Of a stretch of DNA of 64,000 bases, positions 53,282-62,412 are shown in pieces. A program made the position numbers and the translations under genes. The notes beneath the pieces are model-generated. The model searched no databases. It was not told where the DNA came from and saw only the letters and a list, made by a program, of their open reading frames with translations. Source of the stretch: CAJWPI01 sp964635015 (GTDB lineage: Bacteria; Pseudomonadota; Gammaproteobacteria; Magnimaribacterales; Magnimaribacteraceae). The DNA lies in contig CAZWMS010000004.1 of NCBI GenBank assembly GCA_964635015.1, positions 3,968-67,967 on the forward strand, in the 5' to 3' direction. Position 1 is the first letter of the stretch. The number at the start of each line of letters is the position of its first letter.

Positions 53282-53737
53282 CTAAGTTATGAATAGAGAT
53301 AAGGTTTCAGCAACATAAGCGGGTTTATCTATACCTTCTATCTCCATTATCGCCTCAGATTTCAAAAGCCATTGTCCAGGATTTTTTTCTGTGACTTCTT
53401 TTAAAGTACTCCTTACTCTTACCTTTGAACCAGAAGGGACAGGATTAATGAAACGGACTTTATCCAATCCGTAATTAATTCCTGCCTTGACATTCTCAGG
53501 AACCAACCCTCCTGATTGTGAAGATAGATGAGGTAGTAAGGATAATGAAAGAAAGCCATGGGCAATAGTTGATCCAAAAAGTGGTTTAGCGGCCTCTTCG
53601 TCAACATGTATAAATTGATGATCCTCTGTAACATCTGCAAACTGATTTATTCTATCTTGGTCTACAACAAACCAATCAGATACTCCCAATTCCTGTCCAA
53701 CATAATCTTTCAATTTTTCTGCAGGTACTATAGGCAT
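53282..53737 (-). CDS. MaoC-like hot-dog-fold dehydratase / enoyl-CoA hydratase
   Basis: 151 residues with the hydratase-2 motif ADVTEDHQFIHVDEE (acid and His of the catalytic dyad) followed by GSTIAHGFLSLSLLP. This single-domain NodN/MaoC type usually hydrates short trans-2-enoyl-CoAs. It lies 9 nt after the acyl-CoA ligase and is followed by the SDR, consistent with one acyl-CoA pathway. Exact substrate unknown. Confidence 0.85.
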   Translation of the reverse strand: MPIVPAEKLKDYVGQELGVSDWFVVDQDRINQFADVTEDHQFIHVDEEAAKPLFGSTIAHGFLSLSLLPHLSSQSGGLVPENVKAGINYGLDKVRFINPVPSGSKVRVRSTLKEVTEKNPGQWLLKSEAIMEIEGIDKPAYVAETLSLFIT

Positions 53738-53746
53738 GTTTTCTCC

Positions 53747-55372
53747 TTATTCTTTATTGATTAAAAATTCTTTGTATTCTTCCCTAAGATTTGTTTTTAA
53801 AAGTTTTCCAGTTGCTGTATGAGGAAGTTCTTTTACAAATACAACTTCATCTGGCAACCAAAACTTAGCAACCTTATCTTTAAGGTAATCTAGTATATCT
53901 TCTTTCGTGACCTCTTGTTCTTCTACTTTAACAACTAATAAAATGGGTCTCTCATCCCACTTCTTGTGCAACACACCAATAACACAGGCTTCTGCAACAG
54001 CTGGGTGCCCAACAGCTGAATTCTCTAGATCTATAGAACTTATCCATTCTCCTCCAGATTTAATAACATCTTTACTTCTATCTACAATTTCCATGCGACC
54101 ATCTTCTGAAATCTTTGCAACATCTCCCGTATCAAACCAACCCCTTTGATCAAGTGCAGTGTCTTTGCTTTTAAAATATCTTTCTACTATTGCAGGACCT
54201 TTTACTAACAGTCTTCCAAAAGACTTCCCATCTCTAGGTAAATCATTTCCTTTATCATCTACTATAGTCATTTCTACTCCATAGAAGGCCTTGCCCTGTT
54301 TTTGTTGAATGTCATAGCGTTTATCTAAATCCATTCCGTCCATATCTGAAGTTTTTATAGTTGTAGTACCAAGTGGGCTCATTTCTGTCATACCCCAACC
54401 ATGCACAAGAAAAACATTATGTTTCTCTTCAAATTCTTGAATCATAGCTCTTGGAGCAGCTGAACCACCCACTAAAGCAGTTTCTACTGATTCTAAAGTA
54501 TGGTTGCCTTCTCGAAGGAACTGAAGTAAACCTAGCCAGACTGTAGGTACTCCCATCAAAAGTTGAGGTTTTTCAGATTCAATCAATTCATAAAGAGAAG
54601 CTCCATCTAAAGCTGGACCTGGCAATACTAACTTAGCTCCATTCATAGCTGCAGCGTATGGAATTCCCCATGCGTTTACATGAAACATTGGTACTACAGG
54701 CAAAATCACACTTGAGCTTGAAACATTCATTGAGTTACCTGAACTGGCAATCCAGGTATGTAGTATGGTAGATCTATGAGAGTACAATACTCCCTTTGGA
54801 TTCCCAGTAGTTCCAGATGTATAACATAAACTTGATGCGGTATTCTCATCCATTTCTGGCCAGATAAATTCATCTGATTCACCTTCTAGTAACTCCTCAT
54901 AACAAAGAACATTTGCTAATGAAGTTTCTGGCATGTGCTCCTTGTCAGTAAGAATTACAACCCCTTTTAAGCTAGTAAAACTCTCAATTAAAGATTCAAC
55001 AAGTCCTACAAAAGATAAATCTACAAATAGATATTTATCTTCTGCGTGGTTAACAATATAAGACATTTGTTCTGGAAAGAGCCTAGGGTTTATTGTATTA
55101 ATTACTGACCCTATTCCAGATACTCCAAAATAAAGTTCAAAATGCCTAAAGGTATTCCAGGCCAAAGTACCAACACATTCTCCTTCCTTAATACCTAGCC
55201 TTTTCAAGGCATTTGCTAACTTCCTAGACCTCTTAGCTGCATCGCTTAGAGTGTACCTATGTATGGGACCTTCAACTGTCCTTGAAACCAGTTCTGTATC
55301 TGCATGATATTTTTCTGCATGTTCAATTAAGCCAGATATCAATAACTGGCTATTAATCATATTTCCTAACAT
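53747..55372 (-). CDS. Acyl-CoA synthetase (AMP-forming), DmdB/FadD-like
   Basis: ANL-superfamily adenylating enzyme, 541 residues. P-loop YTSGTTGNPKGVLYSH (~180), HGWGMTEMSPLG (~325) and the hinge/C-domain WFDTGDVAKI, DVIKSGGEWIS, TATGKLLK. The N-terminal SRTVEGPIHRYT and TLAWNTFRHFELYFG segments resemble the branch containing methylmercaptopropionate-CoA ligase DmdB and medium-chain ligases. No dmdC or dmdD lies nearby, so a role in DMSP breakdown is only a possibility; fatty-acid activation fits equally. Confidence 0.85.
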   Translation of the reverse strand: MLGNMINSQLLISGLIEHAEKYHADTELVSRTVEGPIHRYTLSDAAKRSRKLANALKRLGIKEGECVGTLAWNTFRHFELYFGVSGIGSVINTINPRLFPEQMSYIVNHAEDKYLFVDLSFVGLVESLIESFTSLKGVVILTDKEHMPETSLANVLCYEELLEGESDEFIWPEMDENTASSLCYTSGTTGNPKGVLYSHRSTILHTWIASSGNSMNVSSSSVILPVVPMFHVNAWGIPYAAAMNGAKLVLPGPALDGASLYELIESEKPQLLMGVPTVWLGLLQFLREGNHTLESVETALVGGSAAPRAMIQEFEEKHNVFLVHGWGMTEMSPLGTTTIKTSDMDGMDLDKRYDIQQKQGKAFYGVEMTIVDDKGNDLPRDGKSFGRLLVKGPAIVERYFKSKDTALDQRGWFDTGDVAKISEDGRMEIVDRSKDVIKSGGEWISSIDLENSAVGHPAVAEACVIGVLHKKWDERPILLVVKVEEQEVTKEDILDYLKDKVAKFWLPDEVVFVKELPHTATGKLLKTNLREEYKEFLINKE

Positions 55373-55381
55373 TAGCTCTCC

Positions 55382-56512
55382 TTATTTATTTTTTCCTTTT
55401 AGTAAAATGTTCAACAATGGTTCAGAATATCTTTGACCTGCCCATTCTTTAAGAACCTTTTCTTTTTTCATTTTTGAATAATTCTCTAAAAAATGAAGAT
55501 CCTTAAAAAATTGCCATAAAAACGGAGCCCACTCAAGCTGTAATTCACTTTTCCAGTCCACACATATTTTTTGGAAGATATTTTGAACATTTTTCAACTT
55601 TTTAATAGTTTCTAAAGATGAATTAAATTCAAATGGTCCATCAAAGAAATGAAAGATTTCTATAAATTCAGGTGGAACTTCAAATTCTTGAAAAATCTCC
55701 TCAGTCGTAAATTCTCCTTTAAATTGAGAAAGAATAATTGAATCAGTAATAGGCATGCCGGTAGCATTAAGACCACAGCCTTTTATAATGTCTTTTGAAA
55801 ACTCTCTTCCTCTATAAGGACCTACAAAAAATTTGTTCTGGCAATAATCATTTGCATAATAATTATCCCAAATAATCACTGGATTATTGAGAACAGACTT
55901 AAATTTGGAAACATCATTACTAGTTATTTCTTTACTAATAACTTCCCTGCCTGTCCACATAACAGAAACACTATTCGGAACTCTTTCAGACAATACCTTC
56001 AAATAACCAGAATTTTCTATTCCTTTCTTAGCAAATCTTTCGCAATAAATGGTAGGGCAAAAAACAAAGGAGGTGCCATGATTTTTCTCTAGATAGTTAC
56101 TAAATTCATGGATTAAATTTGCATGTAGTTCTCCTAACTTTTCATCTTTTTCATTCTCTAAATCATCCAAGAAAATAGCGAAGTTTTTAAGACCTCGATC
56201 TAAGAAATTACTGATCTTAGAAGTGAGTAGATTAAAATTCGATTTTGGATCATCTCCATATGACAAGCCCGGAGAAATAGCATAGTAAAAACTAATTCCA
56301 TTGGTTTCGCAGTTCTCATTAAAATTTTCAAAATTGGCTAGTTCTTTATCTTTATACTGTTCAAACCATTTTATTCTGTGATAAACGTCTTCTTTAGGGC
56401 CGTAAATATAGAAATCCATATTTAACTCATTTAACTTTCTAAGAATTATTGACCTTTGATCCCAAGTCAAAAGTCTACCGTAATAACCTTCTATATAACC
56501 TTTCAAAGCCAT
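55382..56512 (-). CDS. GH84-type β-N-acetylglucosaminidase (O-GlcNAcase-like), cytoplasmic
   Basis: 376 residues. GYIEGYYGRLLTWDQR at residues 5-20 matches the GH84 N-terminal motif GY-EG-YG--W. FYIYGPKED (34-42) carries the substrate Lys. The adjacent catalytic acids are Asp116-Asp117 in FAIFLDDLENE. FCPTIYCERF, VMWTGREV and IIWDNYYANDY correspond to further active-site segments. There is no signal peptide, so it would act in the cytoplasm. GH84 enzymes remove O-GlcNAc from proteins or hydrolyse GlcNAc glycosides via substrate-assisted catalysis. Its neighbours (moeB, acyl-CoA genes) do not suggest a substrate. Confidence 0.85.
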   Translation of the reverse strand: MALKGYIEGYYGRLLTWDQRSIILRKLNELNMDFYIYGPKEDVYHRIKWFEQYKDKELANFENFNENCETNGISFYYAISPGLSYGDDPKSNFNLLTSKISNFLDRGLKNFAIFLDDLENEKDEKLGELHANLIHEFSNYLEKNHGTSFVFCPTIYCERFAKKGIENSGYLKVLSERVPNSVSVMWTGREVISKEITSNDVSKFKSVLNNPVIIWDNYYANDYCQNKFFVGPYRGREFSKDIIKGCGLNATGMPITDSIILSQFKGEFTTEEIFQEFEVPPEFIEIFHFFDGPFEFNSSLETIKKLKNVQNIFQKICVDWKSELQLEWAPFLWQFFKDLHFLENYSKMKKEKVLKEWAGQRYSEPLLNILLKGKNK

Positions 56513-56522
56513 CTTATTCTCT

Positions 56523-57263
56523 TTAACTACAAATTCTACAGTTAGGATCTTTCAGTATCCTAATTTTTTTTGTCTTTCCTGTGAGAAAGTTAAAATCATG
56601 AAGAATAGTTTCTTCATTTGATATTACCTCAGTAAGGTTTTTTAATACTTCTAAGGCCTGCATAGAACCTATTATTCCTGTTACAGGTGCCATGATTCCA
56701 GCCTCAGTACAATTTAGGTCCTCTTCTTCATCATAACCAAAACAACACTCATAACAAGGACTAGTTTCATTTGAAAAATCAAAGGTTACCAGCTGACCTG
56801 ACCATTGAATGGCTGAGCCAGAAATCAAAACCTTTTTGTTTGTGTAACAAGCCTGATTGACAATATAACGTGTATTGAAATTATCACTAGCATCAATAAC
56901 AACATCATATTGTGGAAGTAGCTCTTTTAAAATTCCAGCATCTACTGCCTTTTCTACCAAGTTTATAGTGCAGTCGGGGTTTACACCATTAAGTAAGTCA
57001 TAGGCTTGGGTTATTTTAGATTTACCAACATCAGATGTTTTAAAGAGTATCTGTCTATGTAAGTTAGAAATATCAATCTTATCAAAATCATAAATACACA
57101 ACTCATTAACTCCAGCTCTACACAAATATTGACTTACTACTGATCCCAAGGCCCCTAAACCAATCAGTAAAACTTTTGCAGAATTTATTTTCTTTTGACC
57201 ATCTATATCTATTTCGGGAAGAAAAATATGCCTGCTATATCTAAGTAATTGATTGTCTTCCAT
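56523..57263 (-). CDS. moeB: MoeB/ThiF-type adenylyltransferase (E1-like)
   Basis: Activates the C-terminus of a ubiquitin-like sulfur carrier (MoaD or ThiS). RYSRHIFLPEIDIDGQ start, nucleotide motif LLIGLGALGSVVSQYL (~32), DFDKIDISNLHRQ, VIDASDNFNTRY, and two zinc-binding CxxC pairs (CYEC ~residue 178 and CRIC at the C-terminus). 246 residues. Placement after prfA-prmC is the usual moeB site; no other molybdopterin gene is in the window, so ThiF is a possible alternative. Confidence 0.9.
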   Translation of the reverse strand: MEDNQLLRYSRHIFLPEIDIDGQKKINSAKVLLIGLGALGSVVSQYLCRAGVNELCIYDFDKIDISNLHRQILFKTSDVGKSKITQAYDLLNGVNPDCTINLVEKAVDAGILKELLPQYDVVIDASDNFNTRYIVNQACYTNKKVLISGSAIQWSGQLVTFDFSNETSPCYECCFGYDEEEDLNCTEAGIMAPVTGIIGSMQALEVLKNLTEVISNEETILHDFNFLTGKTKKIRILKDPNCRICS

Positions 57264-57265
57264 CC

Positions 57266-58102
57266 CTATACCTTTACTGCACTTGAAACTCTATAGTCTC
57301 TGTTTAAATCTTTAAACACTTTAATATCCTTAAAGCCTTCATTTTGAAATTCTGACCTAATACTACTTGATTGCGAAGGAGCGTGTTCTAAAAATAACGA
57401 GCCTCCTCTTTTTAGGGTTCTATGGCTGGTTGCTATGATGTCTTTTAAATCTTTAAAACCCTTTTTTTTTGATACTAGAGCTATTTTAGGTTCGAATATT
57501 AGCCCATCTGATTTTAAAAGTTTGTCATTCTCATCTATATAGGGAGGATTACTAACAACAAGATCAAAGCAATTATTATCAAAAGGTTCTAGCCAATTTG
57601 CTTGCACAAAAGTAACTGGATGATTAAATTTCTCCTGATTTTTTTTAGCTACTTTTAATGCATCTTCTGAAATGTCTGAAGCAAATATCTCCCAATTTGA
57701 ACGCTCTTTAGAGAGTGAAAGAGCAATAGCGCCACTTCCAGTACCTAATTCCAAAACCCTTGTATATTGTTTTTTAAAAGAACAAAGCACTGATTCAACT
57801 AAAGTTTCTGTTTCCGGCCTAGGAACAAGTACATTTTTATTAACATTAAGATCAAAATCCCAAAAACCCTTCTTACCCAAGATATAAGCCAGAGGTTCAC
57901 CATTATTTCTTCTTGTTAACATAGAATTGAGTAGCCTTTTTTGAGAAGTTGTCATTTCAGTAGGATTCGAATAAAGCTCGGCATTTTCAATTGATAATAT
58001 GAAGCATACCATTTCTTCTAAATCCAAACGCCTGATATAACTGAAAGGGTGCTTTAATAAGAAAGAATTAAAAAAATCTAGAATAGTTTCTTTTTGTTTC
58101 AA
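57266..58102 (-). CDS. prmC: Release factor glutamine methyltransferase PrmC
   Basis: Methylates the Gln of the GGQ motif in RF1 and RF2. SAM motif VLELGTGSGAIALSLS and catalytic VSNPPYI. 278 residues. The start appears to be TTG at 58102, overlapping the prfA TGA, so the modifier is coupled to its substrate RF1. Family N-terminus is variable. Confidence 0.95.
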   Translation of the reverse strand: MKQKETILDFFNSFLLKHPFSYIRRLDLEEMVCFILSIENAELYSNPTEMTTSQKRLLNSMLTRRNNGEPLAYILGKKGFWDFDLNVNKNVLVPRPETETLVESVLCSFKKQYTRVLELGTGSGAIALSLSKERSNWEIFASDISEDALKVAKKNQEKFNHPVTFVQANWLEPFDNNCFDLVVSNPPYIDENDKLLKSDGLIFEPKIALVSKKKGFKDLKDIIATSHRTLKRGGSLFLEHAPSQSSSIRSEFQNEGFKDIKVFKDLNRDYRVSSAVKV

Positions 58103-59187
58103 GATTTTTGTTCTAAATTCACCAAAGCCCTGGCTTGATCTTCTTCTAACAAAGAGGAGGTCATGGCTTCAATATCTCCATCTAAGAATGCCTCTAGATT
58201 ATGCAACGACATTTCTATTCTATGATCAGTAACTCTGTTCTGAGGAAAATTATATGTTCTTATCTTCTCTGACCTGTCACCACTTCCTATCATTGTCTTG
58301 CGATTAAGGGCTTGCTCAGCTGTTTTTTTATCCTTTTCTGAGTCCATTAACTTTGCATGTAATAATGAGAGGGCTTTAGCTTTGTTTTTGTGTTGAGAAC
58401 GACCTTCTTGGCATTCTACAACTATTCCAGTAGGTAAATGTGTCAACCTTACAGCTGAATCTGTCTTGTTAACATGCTGCCCTCCTGCACCAGAAGCTCT
58501 AAAAGTGTCTATTCTTAAATCGTTTTTATCTATATCAATTTCTTCTACATCTTCCATCTCAGGTAAAACTACAATAGAGCAAGCAGAAGTGTGAATTCTT
58601 CCTTGAGATTCAGTTGTAGGAACTCTTTGAACTCTGTGAACACCAGCCTCAAATTTAAGGTGTTTAAAGACATCAGTGCCTTGTATTCTAGTCACCAATT
58701 CCTTAAAACCTCCATGGTCACCTTCTCTAATACTTACAACTTCAAGTTTCCAATTATTTCGCTCAGAAAGTCTTGAGTACATCCTAAACAAATCTCCAGC
58801 AAACAAAGCAGCTTCATCACCTCCTGTCCCAGCTCTAATTTCTAGAAAAACATTCTTTGAATCATCAGGGTCTTTAGGTACCAATAATTGTCTCATTTGG
58901 TTATCTATTAAATTTAACTTTTCGTTTAGATCTTGAATTTCTGCTTCAGCCATTGATCTAATTTCTTGATCAGGATCTTTAGACAAGTTTTTAGCTTCTT
59001 CCAAAGAAGATTCTAATTTAATGTAATCATTATAAATTTTAATTATTGGCTGAAGTTCAGAATATTCCTTAGAAAGCTCTATATATCTGCCTTGGTCTTT
59101 GGTTACATCAGGTTGGCTAAGAAGATTCTCAATTTCTTTAAATCTTTCTGAGACTTCTGATAATTTATATAAAATACTCTCTATCAT
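58099..59187 (-). CDS. prfA: Peptide chain release factor 1
   Basis: Recognises UAA and UAG. 362 residues with the GGQ loop in RASGAGGQHVNKTDSAVRLTH (~230) and the codon-recognition PVT-type region upstream. In relatives hemA precedes prfA; here lolB diverges from it with a gap of about 37 nt, and hemA is missing. Confidence 0.97.
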   Translation of the reverse strand: MIESILYKLSEVSERFKEIENLLSQPDVTKDQGRYIELSKEYSELQPIIKIYNDYIKLESSLEEAKNLSKDPDQEIRSMAEAEIQDLNEKLNLIDNQMRQLLVPKDPDDSKNVFLEIRAGTGGDEAALFAGDLFRMYSRLSERNNWKLEVVSIREGDHGGFKELVTRIQGTDVFKHLKFEAGVHRVQRVPTTESQGRIHTSACSIVVLPEMEDVEEIDIDKNDLRIDTFRASGAGGQHVNKTDSAVRLTHLPTGIVVECQEGRSQHKNKAKALSLLHAKLMDSEKDKKTAEQALNRKTMIGSGDRSEKIRTYNFPQNRVTDHRIEMSLHNLEAFLDGDIEAMTSSLLEEDQARALVNLEQKS

Positions 59188-59224
59188 GCTTAGTGTAAAA
59201 AATTACTTTATGCAATTTCCTTTA

Positions 59225-59725
59225 ATGACTAATAGGTTTTTCCTTTTTATAATCTTTTTTTGTCTATTTTCAACAAGTTGTTCTTCAAAACTTTATTCTA
59301 TTAAATCATCTACTTCTAAAGATATAAACTTGGTAGAGGATTTCCTTATAGAAGGAAAGTTTAAATATACTACTAATTTATTAAATAAACGGGGTTATTT
59401 CTTACTAATTAAAAAGGATAATAAGCTAGATATTGTGTTAGGAAGAAATTTTCTTTTGCCAGAAAGACAATTTAGTTTTGAATTAACCCAAAGTTTAGAC
59501 TTAGGCGAGTTAATAGGCGAATCCCCAAGCTCAGACAGAGAAAACTTTAAGATTAGCGTTTTGCTTTCTTACATTAAAGGTTCTCCTCTAAAGACTGAAG
59601 ATAAGACATTGAAAGTAAGTTATCCAAATGGCTTTTCTTATATCGACAATTACAGAATGCCTATTAAAATTATGTTTGAAAAAGAAGATGTGCAATTAAT
59701 TTTAATAATCAAAAAAGTGTCGTGA
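59225..59725 (+). CDS. lolB: Outer-membrane lipoprotein receptor LolB (probable)
   Basis: Accepts lipoproteins from LolA and inserts them in the outer membrane. I place the start at ATG 59225 (MTNRFFLFII); 59210 is an alternative. A signal helix ends in the lipobox FSTSC. The body is β-rich: IEGKFKYTTNLLNKRGYFLLIKKDNKLDIVLG and a C-terminal YPNGFSYIDNYRMPIKIMF, resembling LolB. About 166 residues, shorter than usual (~190-200). Position before ispE and opposite prfA is the standard lolB site. Confidence 0.8.
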   Translation: MTNRFFLFIIFFCLFSTSCSSKLYSIKSSTSKDINLVEDFLIEGKFKYTTNLLNKRGYFLLIKKDNKLDIVLGRNFLLPERQFSFELTQSLDLGELIGESPSSDRENFKISVLLSYIKGSPLKTEDKTLKVSYPNGFSYIDNYRMPIKIMFEKEDVQLILIIKKVS

Positions 59726-60546
59726 ATAGATTGTTTTTAAAAGCACCGGCTAAATTAAATCTTCACCTTCAAGTGGTAAGAAAAAGGAAAGATAATTTTC
59801 ATGATATAAAAAGCGTTTTCCAACTTATTGATTTATATGATGAGTTAACTTTTGAGAAAACTTCAAAAAATCTTGAACTAAAAGAAAAAACAAACTCAAT
59901 TAAAAATAATCTCGTTCTTTCAGCAGCTACAATCCTTAAAAAGGTAACCAATTGTGATTTGGGAGCAAAAATAACTTTAAGAAAAAAGATACCTGTAGAA
60001 GGTGGTTTGGGTGGAGGAAGTTCAGATGCTGCAACTACTCTTATAGCTTTAAACAAGCTATGGAAAACTAACTTGAGTAAGAAGAAATTATCAGAATTAG
60101 CATTGCAATTAGGATCAGATGTCCCTTTCTTTATACATGGGAAAAATTCTTGGGCAGAAGGAAGAGGTGAAATATTAAAAAGTATTACCTTGCCAAAGAA
60201 GTGGTTCATTATAGCCATTCCTAAAACAAAGATTAGTACCAAACTAGCCTTTCAAAGTATTGATTTAGGTAAGTTCAAAAAAGACCAAACTATAACTCTT
60301 AAAGATTTTGAAAACGGTATTACTAAAAATAGTTTTCTTGATTGGGTAAGGGTTAATTTCCCTGAGTTAGAAAAAATTTTTCTTGAACTACAACAGATAG
60401 GTAATCCTAGACTCACGGGAACAGGTTCAAGCATGTTCCTTTCTTTCAATAATCAAGAAGAAGCTTTAAACAAATATAGTCTTTTTCCTGAAGGAATTTT
60501 AGTAAAAAGTATAGATCATTCACCTTTAATGCAATTAATAGAATAA
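59722..60546 (+). CDS. ispE: 4-diphosphocytidyl-2-C-methyl-D-erythritol kinase IspE
   Basis: GHMP kinase, step four of the MEP pathway between IspD and IspF. APAKLNLHLQVV at the N-terminus, ATP loop PVEGGLGGGSSDAA (~95), and TGTGSSMFLSF near the end. GTG start overlaps the lolB stop (GTGA). 274 residues. Confidence 0.96.
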   Translation: MNRLFLKAPAKLNLHLQVVRKRKDNFHDIKSVFQLIDLYDELTFEKTSKNLELKEKTNSIKNNLVLSAATILKKVTNCDLGAKITLRKKIPVEGGLGGGSSDAATTLIALNKLWKTNLSKKKLSELALQLGSDVPFFIHGKNSWAEGRGEILKSITLPKKWFIIAIPKTKISTKLAFQSIDLGKFKKDQTITLKDFENGITKNSFLDWVRVNFPELEKIFLELQQIGNPRLTGTGSSMFLSFNNQEEALNKYSLFPEGILVKSIDHSPLMQLIE

Positions 60547-60562
60547 AATACAAATTTTCAGT

Positions 60563-60637
60563 TGGGGTGTAGCCAAGCGGTAAGGCAGCGGCTTTTGGTG
60601 TCGCCATGCGTAGGTTCGAATCCTACCACCCCAGCCA
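60563..60637 (+). tRNA. tRNA-Gln (anticodon TTG), CCA encoded
   Basis: Seven-bp acceptor TGGGGTG/CACCCCA, D-arm AGCCAAGCGGTAAGGC, anticodon stem GGC-TTTTGGT-GTC region with TTG anticodon, T-arm GTAGG-TTCGAAT-CCTAC, discriminator G and genomic CCA. It lies 16 nt after ispE and 22 nt before prs, so it is probably processed from their common transcript. The tRNA-Gln location between ispE and prs is shared with other gammaproteobacteria. Confidence 0.96.
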
Positions 60638-60659
60638 CACAAAGATGTAAAATAAAGTT

Positions 60660-61616
60660 ATGAAAACAAGTAGAAATGGTCTAGTTCTCTTTTCAGGTAA
60701 TGGAAATTTAGCTTTATCTAAAGCAATTTCAAAAGAACTTAGAGTGCCTTTAGGAGAGGCGATTGTTTCTCGATTTAGTGATGGTGAGATAAGTGTAGAT
60801 ATTAAAGAAAATGTTAGGGGCTTAGATGTTTTTTTAATTCAGCCTACTTGCGCTCCAGCAAACGAAAATTTAGTGGAGCTAGTGATTACAGTAGATGCTA
60901 TAAGACGCTCTTCTGCAGGAAGAATTACAGCAGTTATACCCTACTATGGTTATGGACGACAGGATAGAAGGGTGAGGTCAGAGAGAATGCCTATAAGCGC
61001 TAAAGTTATGGCAGACATAATAGAGAATTCAGGAATAGATAAAATAGTTACAGTGGAGTTACATTCAGAGCAAATACAGGGCTTTTTTCATATTCCAGTG
61101 GATAACTTATACGGAACCAAAATAATATATGAGGATATTGTTAAGTTAAACCTAAAAAATAAATTAATAGTTGCTCCAGATGCAGGTGGGGTTGCTAGGT
61201 CAAGGGCATTAGCAAAATTTCTTTCTTCATCTGAATTAGCAATTATTGATAAAAGAAGAGAGGAAGCCAATGAATCTGAAGTTATGAATGTAATAGGAGA
61301 CGTTGATTCGAAGGACTGTATCATACTAGACGACATAGTAGATACTGCAGGTACTTTGTGTAATTCAGCTTATGCACTAAAGGAAAAGGGCGCAAAAAGT
61401 GTTCTCTCATATGCCGTTCATCCTGTGTTGTCGGGTAAAGCAATAGAGAAAATAAATAAATCAGAACTTGATCAATTAATAGTAACAGATACCATACCGC
61501 TTTCTAATGAAGCGAAAGCATGTAAAAAGATAAGAGTGATCTCTTTAGCACCAACATTGGGGGAAGCAATTAGAAGACTGAATAATGAAGAATCAATCAG
61601 TGCGATGTTTTTATAA
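60660..61616 (+). CDS. prs: Ribose-phosphate pyrophosphokinase (PRPP synthetase)
   Basis: Makes PRPP from ribose 5-phosphate and ATP; PRPP feeds HisG in this window. 318 residues. Substrate loops: RFSDGEI, YGYGRQDRRVRSERMPISA, PDAGGVARSRALA and the PRPP-binding IILDDIVDTAGTL. Standard length and start. Confidence 0.98.
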   Translation: MKTSRNGLVLFSGNGNLALSKAISKELRVPLGEAIVSRFSDGEISVDIKENVRGLDVFLIQPTCAPANENLVELVITVDAIRRSSAGRITAVIPYYGYGRQDRRVRSERMPISAKVMADIIENSGIDKIVTVELHSEQIQGFFHIPVDNLYGTKIIYEDIVKLNLKNKLIVAPDAGGVARSRALAKFLSSSELAIIDKRREEANESEVMNVIGDVDSKDCIILDDIVDTAGTLCNSAYALKEKGAKSVLSYAVHPVLSGKAIEKINKSELDQLIVTDTIPLSNEAKACKKIRVISLAPTLGEAIRRLNNEESISAMFL

Positions 61617-61637
61617 AAAGATAAAGCAGAACTAGAT

Positions 61638-62387
61638 ATGAATGATCAAATGCTCTTAGAAGCAAAAGAAAGAGAACTTGAAGGACGATCTTCCAACAAA
61701 TCTCTAAGAAGATCTGGATCTATTCCAGCTGTTATATATGGTGGAAAAAAGGACCCAGTAAGCATTTCTTTAATGGAAAAAGATATTACCAAAGCTTCAG
61801 AAATTACAGGTTTTGCTACACAAATTCTTAAGATATCTATTTCTGGAAATAATGAAGATGTTGTAGTAAAAGAATTACAAAGACATCCTTCTACTCAAAA
61901 ACTTTTACATGCTGATTTTCTTAGGGTAAATCCAGATTCAAAAATTACTTTAACTGTACCTCTTAAGTTTTTAAACGAAGATATATGTGTAGGGGTTAAA
62001 AATCAAGGAGGGGTCATTAGTCATATACTTAACGATATAGAGATAACCTGTCTGGCTTCAAATTTACCTGAATCTATTGAAGTAGACCTAGCTGAACTTG
62101 AACTTGATGACTCAATACTATTATCTGAACTCGTTTTATCCGAAGGAGTAGAAATTCCTATTCTGTCCCTTGGAGAGGACAGAGATCAAACAGTGGTGTC
62201 TGTTGCTGAAGCTAAGGTTATCGATATTGAGCCAGAAATAGAAGAAGAACTGGAAGAGGGAGAAGAAGGAGAAGAAGGAGCTGAAGCGACCGAGGAAGGA
62301 GAAGGTGAAGCCAAAGAAGGAGAGGAAACAACAAAAGACAAAGATTCACCTGAAGAATCCTCATCTAAAGATAAAAACAAAGAATAA
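61638..62387 (+). CDS. rplY: 50S ribosomal protein L25, Ctc type, with acidic tail (bL25)
   Basis: 5S-rRNA-binding protein of the long TL5/Ctc form. The N-terminal L25 domain has LRRSGSIPAVIYGGKKDP and LQRHPSTQKLLHADFLRV; the β-barrel Ctc domain follows. The last ~50 residues are Glu/Gly/Ser/Lys low complexity (blocks such as EEGEEGEEGAE), much more acidic than usual. Lies between prs and pth in the standard order. Confidence 0.96.
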   Translation: MNDQMLLEAKERELEGRSSNKSLRRSGSIPAVIYGGKKDPVSISLMEKDITKASEITGFATQILKISISGNNEDVVVKELQRHPSTQKLLHADFLRVNPDSKITLTVPLKFLNEDICVGVKNQGGVISHILNDIEITCLASNLPESIEVDLAELELDDSILLSELVLSEGVEIPILSLGEDRDQTVVSVAEAKVIDIEPEIEEELEEGEEGEEGAEATEEGEGEAKEGEETTKDKDSPEESSSKDKNKE

Positions 62388-62412
62388 TTGTATTTATTTG
62401 TAAGAAAAATTT

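Noticed and set aside
62186..62380. Minus-strand Ser/Pro-rich frame opposite the rplY tail
   Set aside because: Antisense image of the Glu-rich repeat codons; no independent support.
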